Source: Pseudomonadota bacterium (GTDB lineage: Bacteria > Desulfobacterota > Desulfovibrionia > Desulfovibrionales > Desulfovibrionaceae). From it: DNA of 51,839 nucleotides. The notes beneath the pieces were generated by a model. The model was not told where the DNA came from, did no database searches, and saw nothing but the letters and a program-made list of their open reading frames with translations. The position numbers and the translations under genes are program-made. The stretch lies in NCBI GenBank assembly GCA_018822105.1, contig JAHJLB010000006.1, forward strand, positions 1-51,839, given 5' to 3'. Position 1 is the stretch's first letter. The number at the start of each line of letters is the position of its first letter. Positions 26,926 through 35,830 of the stretch are shown piece by piece.

Positions 26926-28642
26926 ACTCGTCGCCCTCATCCAAAACCCCCTGCGCGAGCTGCAAAGCGACGTCGACGAGGCCGTGAGCCCCGAGCGCTA
27001 CACCCTGCTGCGCCGCAAGATCATCGGCATCATGGCCGCGGCCATGCTCATTCCGCTCACGGTCATGGCCGTGCTCAACTACTATGAGCACCAGAACGCC
27101 ATGACCCGGGAGATCCAGAACCCCTTGCGCGTGCTGGTGAACAAGACCAAGAACTCCTTTGAGCTCTTCCTCACCGAGCGCTCGTCCACGGTGAGCCTTT
27201 TGGCCTCGGCCTATTCCTACCAGGAGCTCTCCAACGAGCGGAACCTGGCGCGCATCTTCAATGTGATGACCAAGGAGTTCGAGGGCTTCGTGGACCTGGG
27301 GCTGATCAACGACCAGGGGCTGCAGGTGAGCTACGTCGGGCCCTATGCCCTGAAGGGCAAGAACTACGCCGAGCAGCGCTGGTTCCAGGAGGTCCGCCTC
27401 AAGGGCAAGTACGTCAGCGACGTGTTCATGGGCTTCCGCAATTTCCCCCACGTCATCATCGCCGTGCAGCACAGGAGCGAGGACGGCCAGACGTGGATCC
27501 TGCGCGCCACCCTGGACACCCGCCAGTTCGAGCGCCTCATCGCCTCCATGAGCCTGGAGCCGGACGCCGACGCCTTCCTCGTGAACAGCAAGGGGCTCAT
27601 GCAGACGAACTCCAACGCCTATGGCAAGATCCTGGAGCGGCTGACCCTGGCCCTGCCGCCCAAGACCTTCGAGCCTGCGGTGCTGAGCATCACCGACCCC
27701 CTGGGGCGCGAGGTGTTCCTGGCCTACGCCTACTTCCCGGAGGCGGACTTCGTGCTCATGGCCGTGAAGCCCAAGGCCTCGGTGCTCAAGACCTGGTACA
27801 CCGTGCGCGGCGACCTCCTGTTCATCTTCGTGCTGGGCGTGGCCGCAGTGCTCCTCGCCGCCGTGCGCGTCACCGACGTGCTCATCCGGCGCATGAAGGA
27901 GTCCGAGGAGCGGCGCGAGCTGGCCCTGCGCCATGTGGAGCATTCGCAAAAGCTCTCCAGCATCGGGCGGCTGGCCGCCGGCGTGGCCCACGAGATCAAC
28001 AACCCCCTGGCCATCATCAACGAGAAGGCCGGGCTCATGAACGACCTGCTCGCGGGCCAGCCCAACTTCCCGGTGCGCGACCGCATCCTGGCCCAGGTGG
28101 AGAGCATCCTGCGCGCGGTGGACCGCTGCCGGGGCATCACCCACCGCATGCTCGGCTTTGCCCGGCGCATGGATGTGAGCATCGAGGAGCTGGACGTCGG
28201 CGAGATCATCAAGGAGACCATGGGCTTCCTCTCCAACGAGGCCATGCACCGCCAGATCGAGCTGCACCTGGAGATCGACCCCAAGCTGCCGCGCATCCAC
28301 TCCGACCGCAGCCAGCTCCAGCAGGTGTTCCTGAACCTCTTCAACAACGCCCTGGCCGCCGTTGCAGACGGCGGGCGCATCACGGGCACGGCCCGGGAGG
28401 TCGGGGACAACGTGGAGGTCAGCGTGCGCGACAACGGCTGCGGCATGTCTGATGAGACCCTGAAGCACATCTTCGAGCCCTTCTTCACCACCAAGAAGGG
28501 CAAGGGCACGGGCCTCGGCCTGTCCATCACCTACGGCATCATCAAGCGCCTGGGCGGCGACATCACCGTCGAGAGCGAACAAGGCGCGGGCACCACGCTC
28601 ACCATCACCCTGCCCATCGGGCAGCGGGAGGTACAGGCATGA
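26918..28642 (+). CDS. membrane sensor histidine kinase with periplasmic sensor domain
   Basis: ATG 26918 has GAGG seven bases upstream and is preferred over a TTG at 26903. The 574-residue protein has a span near 35-60 (IMAAAMLIPLTVMAVLNYY), a periplasmic double-Cache-like region (about 60-295) with FVDLGLINDQGLQVSYVGPY, and a second span near 300-325. A HisKA helix follows with AAGVAHEINNPLAIINEK (His near 357), then a HATPase with DNGCGMS and GTGLGLS. The Cache fold usually senses small ligands. Its stop overlaps the next start (ATGA, 28639-28642), so it is coupled to the receiver protein. Confidence 0.92.
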   Translation: MRKLVALIQNPLRELQSDVDEAVSPERYTLLRRKIIGIMAAAMLIPLTVMAVLNYYEHQNAMTREIQNPLRVLVNKTKNSFELFLTERSSTVSLLASAYSYQELSNERNLARIFNVMTKEFEGFVDLGLINDQGLQVSYVGPYALKGKNYAEQRWFQEVRLKGKYVSDVFMGFRNFPHVIIAVQHRSEDGQTWILRATLDTRQFERLIASMSLEPDADAFLVNSKGLMQTNSNAYGKILERLTLALPPKTFEPAVLSITDPLGREVFLAYAYFPEADFVLMAVKPKASVLKTWYTVRGDLLFIFVLGVAAVLLAAVRVTDVLIRRMKESEERRELALRHVEHSQKLSSIGRLAAGVAHEINNPLAIINEKAGLMNDLLAGQPNFPVRDRILAQVESILRAVDRCRGITHRMLGFARRMDVSIEELDVGEIIKETMGFLSNEAMHRQIELHLEIDPKLPRIHSDRSQLQQVFLNLFNNALAAVADGGRITGTAREVGDNVEVSVRDNGCGMSDETLKHIFEPFFTTKKGKGTGLGLSITYGIIKRLGGDITVESEQGAGTTLTITLPIGQREVQA

Positions 28643-29037
28643 ACACCAAGGACTGGAAGATACTTCTCGTGGACGACGAGCACGAGTTCATCACCACCCT
28701 GGCCGAACGGCTGGACCTGCGGGGCATCCCGGCCCGCGTGGTCTTCGACGGGGAAAGCGCCCTGGAGGCCATCGCCGCAGATGAGCCCCAGGTGGTGGTG
28801 CTCGACGTGCTCATGCCCGGCATCAAGGGCCTGGAGGTGCTGGAGCGGGTGAAGCGCAGCAATCCGCACGTGCAGGTGCTGCTGCTCACCGGCCACGGCA
28901 GCACCCGCGACGGCATCGAGGGCATGCGCCTGGGCGCCTACGACTACATGATGAAGCCGCTGAACATCGACACCCTCATCGAGAAGATGGAGTCGGCCAT
29001 CGACTACGCCCGCAAGTCCGCCAAGGCCGGGCAGTAG
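28639..29037 (+). CDS. single-domain response regulator
   Basis: The 132-residue protein is a bare receiver with acidic pocket LLVDDEHE, phospho-acceptor Asp in VVVLDVLMPG, the conserved Thr in LLTGHGS and Lys in MMKP. No output domain follows the last helix. Translational coupling to the preceding kinase (4-base overlap) marks it as the direct phosphate acceptor. Such single receivers usually act as relay elements or through protein contacts. Confidence 0.93.
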   Translation: MNTKDWKILLVDDEHEFITTLAERLDLRGIPARVVFDGESALEAIAADEPQVVVLDVLMPGIKGLEVLERVKRSNPHVQVLLLTGHGSTRDGIEGMRLGAYDYMMKPLNIDTLIEKMESAIDYARKSAKAGQ

Positions 29038-29052
29038 GGAGGGACAGGCAGC

Positions 29053-29679
29053 ATGCGTGACGCGCTGTTCATGGGCAAGCTGACGGCCTCGGCCACCCAT
29101 GAGATGCAGAACATCCTGGCCACCATCCGCGAGTCCTCGGGGCTCATGGAAGACCTGCTGGCCATGGGCGGCGAGGACTTCAAGCATGCCGAGCGCTTCA
29201 AGAAGGGCCTGCGGGTCCTGGCCGAGCAGGTGGAGCGCGGCATGGCGTTGTCCGAGCAGCTCAACTACTGCGCCCATGCCCCGGAGGCAGGCCCCGCCGG
29301 GGCCGATGTCAACGAGGCCTTGCGCGCCCTGACCGGGCTCATGCACCGGCAGGCCGCCCGCAGCAGGGTCGGACTCGAGCTTTCGCCCGGCCGCACGGGC
29401 CTGCGCACCGCCCTGCGGCCCGTGGAGGTCATGGAGGCCGTGGCCCTGGCCGTGGAGGCCGCCCTGGGGCTGCTGCCCCCGGGCTCGCAGCTCAGGCTCT
29501 GCGTCGAGGAGCAGGGAGGGCTCGCCGTGGTGCGCCTTTTTGCCCCCGGATTTGAGGCCCTGCGCGAGACCCCGGCCTGGACCGGACTTTCGGCCCAGGC
29601 CAGGTCCCTGGGCATCGGCCTCTCCCCCGGCCCGGGCGGCCTGGGCGCGGTGCTGGCCCTGCCCAGGCCCGTGGCCTGA
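29053..29679 (+). CDS. degenerate histidine-kinase-like protein (DHp helix with reduced ATPase domain)
   Basis: The 208-residue protein begins almost at the phosphorylation helix: LTASATHEMQNILATIRESS with His at residue 16 in an H-box-like context. A second helix follows. The remaining 110 residues sit where a HATPase domain should be, but the N, G1 and G2 boxes are not recognisable (no DxGxG, and the GxGLGL equivalent reads GLGAVLAL). It resembles a histidine phosphotransferase derived from a kinase, which would suit a relay between the receiver upstream and those downstream. It could alternatively be a non-catalytic phosphatase module. Confidence 0.75.
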   Translation: MRDALFMGKLTASATHEMQNILATIRESSGLMEDLLAMGGEDFKHAERFKKGLRVLAEQVERGMALSEQLNYCAHAPEAGPAGADVNEALRALTGLMHRQAARSRVGLELSPGRTGLRTALRPVEVMEAVALAVEAALGLLPPGSQLRLCVEEQGGLAVVRLFAPGFEALRETPAWTGLSAQARSLGIGLSPGPGGLGAVLALPRPVA

Positions 29680-29696
29680 GGCTTCGCAGGGGGGGC

Positions 29697-29724
29697 TTGA
29701 TTTCTGGAGGAAGACGTGTAGCAT
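29697..29724 (+). promoter_or_regulatory. weak sigma-70-like promoter before the 96-residue protein
   Basis: TTGATT (29697-29702) and TAGCAT (29719-29724) are separated by 16 bases, in the 120-base gap before the ATG at 29800. The match is modest. A GC-rich inverted repeat (TGCGGG/CCCGCA, about 29755-29780) lies just downstream in the leader. Confidence 0.3.
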
Positions 29725-29799
29725 TCTAAAAGCAGCTTATCTTCACAAGGTCCTTGCGGGCGGAGTGCACGCCCCCGCAGACGACACAAGGAGGGAGTC

Positions 29800-30090
29800 A
29801 TGTTTGGAATGCTGAGTAAATCGCTTGAGGACACCTTCGCGGCCCTGGCCTTTGCCGAGGCCGGGGAGCGGCAGACGGCCATGCAGATGGCCGGGGTGAG
29901 GGAGACGACGGCGTCCGTTTCGGACGTGTTCGCCGCCGTGGCTTTCGCCGAAGCCGGATGCGAGGCCGAGGCCCGCGAGCTCATGGGGCTGCGCCCCGTC
30001 CGGCTCGTGCCCACGCCAAGGGTCTGCGGGTTCCTGGAATCCGTCGGGCTCACAGGGGTGAGGGTGGCCTACGGATTGGCTGAAGCCTAG
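29800..30090 (+). CDS. small protein with two FAxAG modules
   Basis: The 96-residue soluble protein has no recognised family. It contains a duplicated helical module: LEDTFAALAFAEAGERQTAM (residues 9-28) and VSDVFAAVAFAEAGCEAEAR (40-59), separated by a short linker. A C-terminal segment without Cys-rich or membrane features follows. The same module recurs once at the C-terminus of the response regulator encoded at 30181 (MVAATFAQAGDFDDA). AAGGAGGGAG before the ATG is a strong ribosome site. A role as a docking or titration partner in the surrounding phosphorelay is inferred only from the shared motif and position. Confidence 0.8.
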   Translation: MFGMLSKSLEDTFAALAFAEAGERQTAMQMAGVRETTASVSDVFAAVAFAEAGCEAEARELMGLRPVRLVPTPRVCGFLESVGLTGVRVAYGLAEA

Positions 30091-30106
30091 CTGAGGAAGC
30101 CTAAAA

Positions 30107-30163
30107 CCGGGGGTCTGGGCCCCAAAACGTTCAGGCCCCCGGAACTGGGCGCAACGAGCGCCC
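30107..30163 (+). other. two tandem hairpins in the leader of the response regulator
   Basis: The first inverted repeat can pair 13 bases (30107-30119 with 30130-30142, starting CCGGGGG/CCCCCGG), and the second six (GGGCGC 30147-30152 with GCGCCC 30158-30163). The second ends 17 bases before the GTG start. Neither is followed by a T-run, so they look like an intercistronic processing or attenuation element rather than a terminator. Confidence 0.6.
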
Positions 30164-30180
30164 GAAACAAGGAGTGCACC

Positions 30181-30639
30181 GTGAGCAAGAAGATCAAGCT
30201 GCTGCTGGTCGATGACGAGGAAAATTTCATCAACACCCTGGCCGAGCGCATGAAGATGCGCGACCTGGGCTCCGACGTGGCCCATGACGGCGAGACCGCC
30301 CTGGAGATGGTCAAGGACGAGGCGCCCGACGTCATGGTCCTCGACCTGCGCATGCCCGGCATCGACGGCGTGGAAGTGCTGCGCAAGGTCAAAAAGGCCC
30401 ACCCGCATGTCCAGGTCATCATCCTGACCGGCCACGGCTCGGAGCAGGACCAGGAAGTCTGCATGCAGCTCGGCGCGTACGAGTACCACAAGAAGCCCGT
30501 GGACATCGACCGCCTGGTGAAGAGCATCAAGGGCGCCTACCGCCAGAAGATGGAAGACATGATGGTGGCCGCCACCTTTGCCCAGGCCGGGGACTTCGAC
30601 GACGCCGACCAGGTCATCCACGAGCACGACAAAAAATAG
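30181..30639 (+). CDS. response regulator with FAxAG tail
   Basis: Translation starts at GTG 30181 behind AAGGAG. The 152-residue protein is a receiver (LLVDDEEN, Asp in VMVLDLRMPG, Thr in ILTGHGS, Lys in HKKPV) followed by a tail of about 30 residues. That tail contains VAATFAQAGDFDDAD, the same module seen twice in the preceding 96-residue protein. It has no DNA-binding domain. It lies 12 bases before a receiver-kinase hybrid, so it is probably part of a relay. Confidence 0.92.
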   Translation: MSKKIKLLLVDDEENFINTLAERMKMRDLGSDVAHDGETALEMVKDEAPDVMVLDLRMPGIDGVEVLRKVKKAHPHVQVIILTGHGSEQDQEVCMQLGAYEYHKKPVDIDRLVKSIKGAYRQKMEDMMVAATFAQAGDFDDADQVIHEHDKK

Positions 30640-30651
30640 GCCGGCACAGCC

Positions 30652-31803
30652 ATGAACGCTGTCCTGCTGGTGGATGACGAGCGCGATTTCGCCGACCTTC
30701 TGGCGGAGCGGCTCCAGGCGCGGGGCTTTGCGGTGCGCACCGCATACGACGCCGAAGAGGCCCTGCGCCTGGCTGCCGGGCACGACCTGGACGTGGCCGT
30801 GCTCGACGTCAACCTGCCGGGCATGAACGGCCTGGACCTGCTGCGCGAGCTCAAGCTGCTGCGGCCCCAGGCCGAGGCCCTCATGCTCACCGGCCAGAAC
30901 GACCTGGCCACGGCCGTCCTGGGCATGAAGCTCGGCGCCACGGACTACCTCGTCAAGCCCGTGCCCATCGAAGGGCTGGTGGAGGCCATCGGCCGCGCCC
31001 TGGACCGCCGGCAGACCCGGCTGGAGGGCGTGCGCATGGCCGAGACGGCCAAGATGGCCGCCCTGGGCCAGATGGCCGAGGGCGTGGCCCACGAGATCAA
31101 CAACCCCGTCAATGTCATGGTTTCCCTGGCCGGGTGGATGGGCGACCTGGTGGCCGACCTGGGAGACCAGGCCAAGGGCAGGCCCGGCGACAAGACCTCC
31201 GGCACCCTGACGGAGCTCGCCCAGAGCGCGGCCAAGCTCCACGAGCAGGGCCAGCGGGTGAAGCGCACCACGGCCAAGCTGCTCTGCCTGTGCCACAAGG
31301 CCCGGCTTGACGGCTCGGCAAGGCCCAAGGCCGCTGCCGGCTTCACCGCCAAGGTTGACCTTGAGGCCCTGGTGCAGGCCCTCCTCGCCGAACGCACCGG
31401 GCGCATGAGGCGGCGGGGGGTCAGCGCCGAGTTGGACATCCCCCCGGACCTGCCGGGGCTGATCCTGCCGGCCCAGGACCTTCCCGGCGCAGACCTGGGG
31501 CTGGCCCTGGGCAACATCCTGGACAACGCCCTGGACGCCATGCCATCCGGCGGCCGCCTGTCTGTCCGCGCCAGCGCCCTTGACCATGAGCTGCGCATCG
31601 AGATCGAGGACACGGGCCAGGGCATCAGCCCGGCGCACCTGCCGCGCGTGTTCGAGCCCTTCTTCTCCACCAAGGAGGTGGGCCAGGGCGCCGGCCTGGG
31701 CCTGTCGGTCAGCTACGGCACGGTCAAGTCCCTGGGCGGGGACATCCTCATCAACAGCCCCCCGGGCCAGGGCGCGCAGGTCCTCGTCACCCTCCCCTGC
31801 TGA
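30652..31803 (+). CDS. receiver-histidine kinase hybrid
   Basis: The 383-residue soluble protein has an N-terminal receiver (LLVDDERD, Asp in VAVLDVNLPGMNG, Lys in LVKPV), then a HisKA helix with MAEGVAHEINNPVNVM (His near 147) and a HATPase with EDTGQGIS and GAGLGLSVS. The REC-HK order means kinase activity is likely set by phosphorylation of the receiver from an upstream kinase such as that at 26918. It is the last gene of the signalling run, with no DNA-binding output domain anywhere in it. Confidence 0.92.
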   Translation: MNAVLLVDDERDFADLLAERLQARGFAVRTAYDAEEALRLAAGHDLDVAVLDVNLPGMNGLDLLRELKLLRPQAEALMLTGQNDLATAVLGMKLGATDYLVKPVPIEGLVEAIGRALDRRQTRLEGVRMAETAKMAALGQMAEGVAHEINNPVNVMVSLAGWMGDLVADLGDQAKGRPGDKTSGTLTELAQSAAKLHEQGQRVKRTTAKLLCLCHKARLDGSARPKAAAGFTAKVDLEALVQALLAERTGRMRRRGVSAELDIPPDLPGLILPAQDLPGADLGLALGNILDNALDAMPSGGRLSVRASALDHELRIEIEDTGQGISPAHLPRVFEPFFSTKEVGQGAGLGLSVSYGTVKSLGGDILINSPPGQGAQVLVTLPC

Positions 31804-32035
31804 CCCCCGCCGGCGGTCGCTCCGGGGCTCGGACAGGCGTCCGGGCCTGCGCCGGGCGCCAGATCCTCAGGCAAGACGACCCAACACACAGCCAGACAGC
31901 CCCAGCGGCGGCAGAAAACCGTGGCCTTGCCGCCCACTGCGGCGTATGCCTTGCACAGTCGGGCCGACGGCCCAGGACCTCCCGTTTGCGCCCTGGCCAC
32001 AGGGACGCCCCTGGGCACAACCAAAGGAGCCGGAC

Positions 32036-32317
32036 ATGCAGATCGACGCATTGGATTCCTTGCGCCAGCTGTGCCAGAACAGCCCGGACTACGGCCCAGG
32101 CTATGGCCCCTACGGCGGCTTTCACATGATGTCCCCCCTCGGGGGCGGGCTGCTCATGGTGCTCTTCCTGGCCGCGGTCTTCATCGTGCTCACCAGGGTC
32201 ACGCGCCGCAGCATGGGCCAGCCGGAATCCGCCCTGGACATCCTCAGGAAGCGCTACGCCAAGGGCGAGATCAGCCAGGAGGAGTTCCTGCGCATGAGGC
32301 AGGAGATCAAGGACTGA
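32036..32317 (+). CDS. small SHOCT-domain membrane protein
   Basis: The start at ATG 32036 follows AAGGAG. The 93-residue protein has a Gly/Tyr-rich lead, one membrane helix (GGLLMVLFLAAVFIVLTRV) and a C-terminal SHOCT motif (ALDILRKRYAKGEISQEEF). SHOCT segments are short helical oligomerisation motifs found at the ends of many membrane proteins. Nothing more specific can be said. The 232-base gap upstream holds no other gene; an unremarkable GC-rich hairpin lies there. Confidence 0.85.
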   Translation: MQIDALDSLRQLCQNSPDYGPGYGPYGGFHMMSPLGGGLLMVLFLAAVFIVLTRVTRRSMGQPESALDILRKRYAKGEISQEEFLRMRQEIKD

Positions 32318-32469
32318 GGCCCCACCAGGGCCTTCAGCCAGGGCGGGCCCTGGCGAAGCGACAAGATGAGCGCTCCCCAGCGGCGGGTTCGCCTCCGCAC
32401 GCTCCGGCACGTTCCCGAAACCCGGCTCGCACGGCGCGGGTCCGCCGCCACCGCGGATGCGCCGGGAAT

Positions 32470-32490
32470 GCCGGCGCACCAGGCGCCGGC
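32470..32490. other. perfect hairpin 3' of nifA in the convergent gap
   Basis: GCCGGCGC-accag-GCGCCGGC lies 14 bases beyond the nifA stop in the convergent gap with the SHOCT gene. A second palindrome, CCAGGGC-gg-GCCCTGG (32338-32353), lies just past the SHOCT stop. Neither has a T-run, so factor-dependent termination or 3'-end protection is more likely than intrinsic termination. Confidence 0.5.
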
Positions 32491-32503
32491 CGCTTCCCTT
32501 GCG

Positions 32504-34096
32504 CTAGAGGCCCTCAGCTGATCCGCCCCGCCCCGGCGCAGGCGACCCCTGCCTCTCCAGAATCCTGGACAGGCCGTACTTCTTGATGCGGTAGCCGATC
32601 TGGCGCGGGGTGATGCCCAACTCCTCGGCGGCCTTGTACTGCACCCAGCCGTTGCGCCTAAGCGCATTGATGACCTCGTTGCGCTCCAAGGTCCGCAGCG
32701 GTGTGCTGCCCGCGGCGTGGGCCCCCTGAGCCCGCTCGACAGGGCCTGAGCCCTGCAGCCCTGAGGGGTTCAGATAGGGCTTGAGGAACACCGCGTCCAC
32801 GCGCTCGCCGTCGCTCATGATGACCAGCCGTTCGATGAGGTTCTCCATCTCACGCACATTGCCCGGCCAGTCGTACATGGTCAGGTCTGACAGCGCCCTG
32901 GAGGTGAAGGCCAGTGTGCGGCCATACTCGCGCGAGACCATGTCGATGAAGTGGTTGAGCAGGGCCGGAATGTCGCCCTTGCGCTGGCGCAGGGCCGGCA
33001 CCTGGATGGGGAACACGGAGAGGCGGTAGAACAGGTCGGCGCGGAAGCCGCCGTGCTCGGCCAGGTCGTTCAGGTCGCGGTTGGTGGCGGCCACCACGCG
33101 CACATCCACCTTGCGGGTCCGATTCGACCCCAGGCGCTCGAACTCCTTCTCCTGCAGGACCCTGAGCAGCTTGGCCTGGATGCTCAAGGGCAGTTCGCCG
33201 ATCTCGTCGAGGAAGATGGTGCCCTGGTGGGCGTCCTCGAAGCGGCCGGGCTTGGAGCCCGTGGCCCCGGTAAAGGCCCCCTTCTCGTAGCCGAACAGCT
33301 CGCTCTCCAGCAAATTCTCGGGGATGGACGCGCAGTTCATCTTGATGAAGGGGTGGTCCTTGCGCTCGGAATATTCGTGGATGATGCGCGCGATGAGGGT
33401 CTTGCCCGTGCCGGATTCACCCAGCAGCAACACGCTGGCCCGCGTGGGCGCCACCTTGAGAATCTGCCGCTCCACCTCCTGCATGGCCAGGCACTTGCCC
33501 ACGATATACGGCCCGCGGCGTTCGCGGGTGATCTGCGAGCGCAAGGAGACGTTCTCGCGCACCAACGCCTGCTCGCGGGCCTTGACCTTCTCGTTCAGGG
33601 ACAGGAACTGGCCGATGAGCGTGGCCACCACCGTGAGGAAGCTCAGGTCCTCGTCATAGCTCACCTCGTCGCCAAAGAGCCGGTCCACGTTGAGCACGCC
33701 CAGGCAGCGGCCGTGGGAGGCGATGGGCACGCCGATGAAGGACACCCGGCCCTTTTCCAGGTGCCGCGAGCCGGTCTTGTCCAGAAACAGCGGCTCGTGG
33801 CGGATGTCCGGCACCACATAGGGCTTGGCGGTCTGGAAGATGAGCCCGGTGACGCCCTCATCCAGGTCATACACGCCGCGTTCGCGCTCCTCCGGGGTCA
33901 GCCCGTGGGAGGCGCTGATGACCAGCATCTCGCTTTCCGGGTCCATGAGGGTGATGGTGGCGCGCTTCATGCTCAGGGATTCGGACAGGATGCGCAGCAC
34001 CTCGGACAGGGCGCGCTCAAGGTCAAGGGCCGTGTCGATGATCTGGCAGATGGACGAGAGCACCTGGAGCTTGAGGTTGCCGAGCAGGATTGTCAT
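32504..34096 (-). CDS. nifA: nitrogen fixation transcriptional activator NifA
   Basis: The 530-residue protein has the NifA layout: an N-terminal GAF domain (about 20-170), a linker, a sigma-54 AAA+ domain with Walker A LGESGTGKTLI, intact GAFTGA, Walker B IFLDEIGELP, and a Fis-type HTH (QYKAAEELGITPRQIGYRIKKYG). The linker between AAA+ and HTH contains no cysteine. The Cys-X4-Cys oxygen-sensing motif of rhizobial NifA is therefore absent, and control must come from the GAF domain or from partners. No nifL lies beside it. The ribosome site is weak. It is transcribed from its own promoter, separate from the nifV-mod operon upstream, and should activate the two sigma-54 promoters between nifV and nifH. 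Confidence 0.95.
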   Translation of the reverse strand: MTILLGNLKLQVLSSICQIIDTALDLERALSEVLRILSESLSMKRATITLMDPESEMLVISASHGLTPEERERGVYDLDEGVTGLIFQTAKPYVVPDIRHEPLFLDKTGSRHLEKGRVSFIGVPIASHGRCLGVLNVDRLFGDEVSYDEDLSFLTVVATLIGQFLSLNEKVKAREQALVRENVSLRSQITRERRGPYIVGKCLAMQEVERQILKVAPTRASVLLLGESGTGKTLIARIIHEYSERKDHPFIKMNCASIPENLLESELFGYEKGAFTGATGSKPGRFEDAHQGTIFLDEIGELPLSIQAKLLRVLQEKEFERLGSNRTRKVDVRVVAATNRDLNDLAEHGGFRADLFYRLSVFPIQVPALRQRKGDIPALLNHFIDMVSREYGRTLAFTSRALSDLTMYDWPGNVREMENLIERLVIMSDGERVDAVFLKPYLNPSGLQGSGPVERAQGAHAAGSTPLRTLERNEVINALRRNGWVQYKAAEELGITPRQIGYRIKKYGLSRILERQGSPAPGRGGSAEGL

Positions 34097-34198
34097 GCCT
34101 TGGTCAAAGCAATATCAGTGCCGTCTGCGCAAGGGGCGAGGCTGCTGATGCAACACGCTGAAATTCCAGAAGATAGCGCTACACACCGACCCAAGCCC

Positions 34199-34232
34199 CT
34201 TTATGCCGAAATACTCAATTTTGTCAATTTTG
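34199..34232 (-). promoter_or_regulatory. sigma-70 promoter of nifA with a tandem 9-base repeat
   Basis: On the minus strand a perfect TTGACA (34222-34227) is followed after 16-17 bases by CATAAA/ATAAAG (34199-34205). The -35 overlaps two abutting copies of TCAATTTTG (plus strand, 34215-34223 and 34224-34232), which could be an operator. The leader to the nifA ATG is about 100 bases. Confidence 0.6.
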
Positions 34233-34286
34233 CCCTTTTGTATGCCGCAGTCCTCACGGAATTGGAGAACGCTGCAAACCAGCTTC

Positions 34287-35042
<756 letters not shown>

Positions 35043-35052
35043 GGAACCGCCC

Positions 35053-35814
35053 TCAGGGCTTCTTGAACCCAAAAGCGCCAAGGATGCGCTGGGCTTCCGC
35101 GCTCAGCAGATAGTCCGCAAAGACCTTGGCAGCCGGTTTTTTGCAGGGTGCAACCAGGGCCACCGGGTACAGGGCCGGGGTCCTGGTCGCGGCCTCGCAC
35201 ACCACACGCACCTTGGCCCCGGCCGTCCGGGCGTCGGTGGCGAAGATGAAGGCCGCGTCCACCTCGCCGCGCGCAACGTAGTCCAGCACCTGGCGCACGT
35301 TGTTGCCATAAATGTACTTGGTCTTCAGGGCCTCCCACAGCCCGACGGCGGCAAGGGACTCCTTGGCGTAGCGCCCGGCGGGAACGATCTCCGGATTGCC
35401 GAGGGAGATGCGCTCCACTCCGGCCCGGGCCAGATCGGCCAGATCCCTCAGACCCAGGGACGAATCCGCCGGGACCACCAGCACAAGCCCGTTTCTGGCG
35501 AAGTCGCGGCGGCTCGCCGGGATGATGAGCCCCTTGGCCGCGGCCTCGTCCATGGTCTTCTGGTCCGCGCTGGCGAACACATCCGCGGGCGCTCCGCTTT
35601 CCATCTGCCTGAGCAGCGCCCCGGAGGCCGCGTAGTTGCACGCCACGGTGAACCCGGGGTGCGCGGCCTCAAAGCCCTTTTTCACGGCGTCGAAGGCGTT
35701 GGTCAGGCTGGCGGCGGCGGAGACGATGACCTCCTCGGCCAGGACCGGGGCGGCCGGGGCAAATAGCAGGGCAGTCAGGGCCAGGATGCCCAAGGCGAGG
35801 CGCGATGTCCGCAT
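35053..35814 (-). CDS. modA: molybdate ABC transporter substrate-binding protein ModA
   Basis: The 253-residue protein has a Sec signal (LALGILALTALLFAPAAPVLA), then VIVSAAASLTNAFDAVKKGFE, the usual ModA start where Ser side chains bind the oxyanion. SGALLRQMESGAPADVFASAD also matches the family and again provides Ser/Ala ligands. It captures molybdate in the periplasm for ModB/ModC. It lies 16 bases after modB and 10 before modC. Confidence 0.93.
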   Translation of the reverse strand: MRTSRLALGILALTALLFAPAAPVLAEEVIVSAAASLTNAFDAVKKGFEAAHPGFTVACNYAASGALLRQMESGAPADVFASADQKTMDEAAAKGLIIPASRRDFARNGLVLVVPADSSLGLRDLADLARAGVERISLGNPEIVPAGRYAKESLAAVGLWEALKTKYIYGNNVRQVLDYVARGEVDAAFIFATDARTAGAKVRVVCEAATRTPALYPVALVAPCKKPAAKVFADYLLSAEAQRILGAFGFKKP

Positions 35815-35830
35815 GTCGGTCTCCTTTGAC

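Noticed and set aside
32318-32503. Intrinsic terminators for the SHOCT gene and nifA
   Set aside because: Two good palindromes exist but neither has a T-run on either strand, so I list them only as hairpins.
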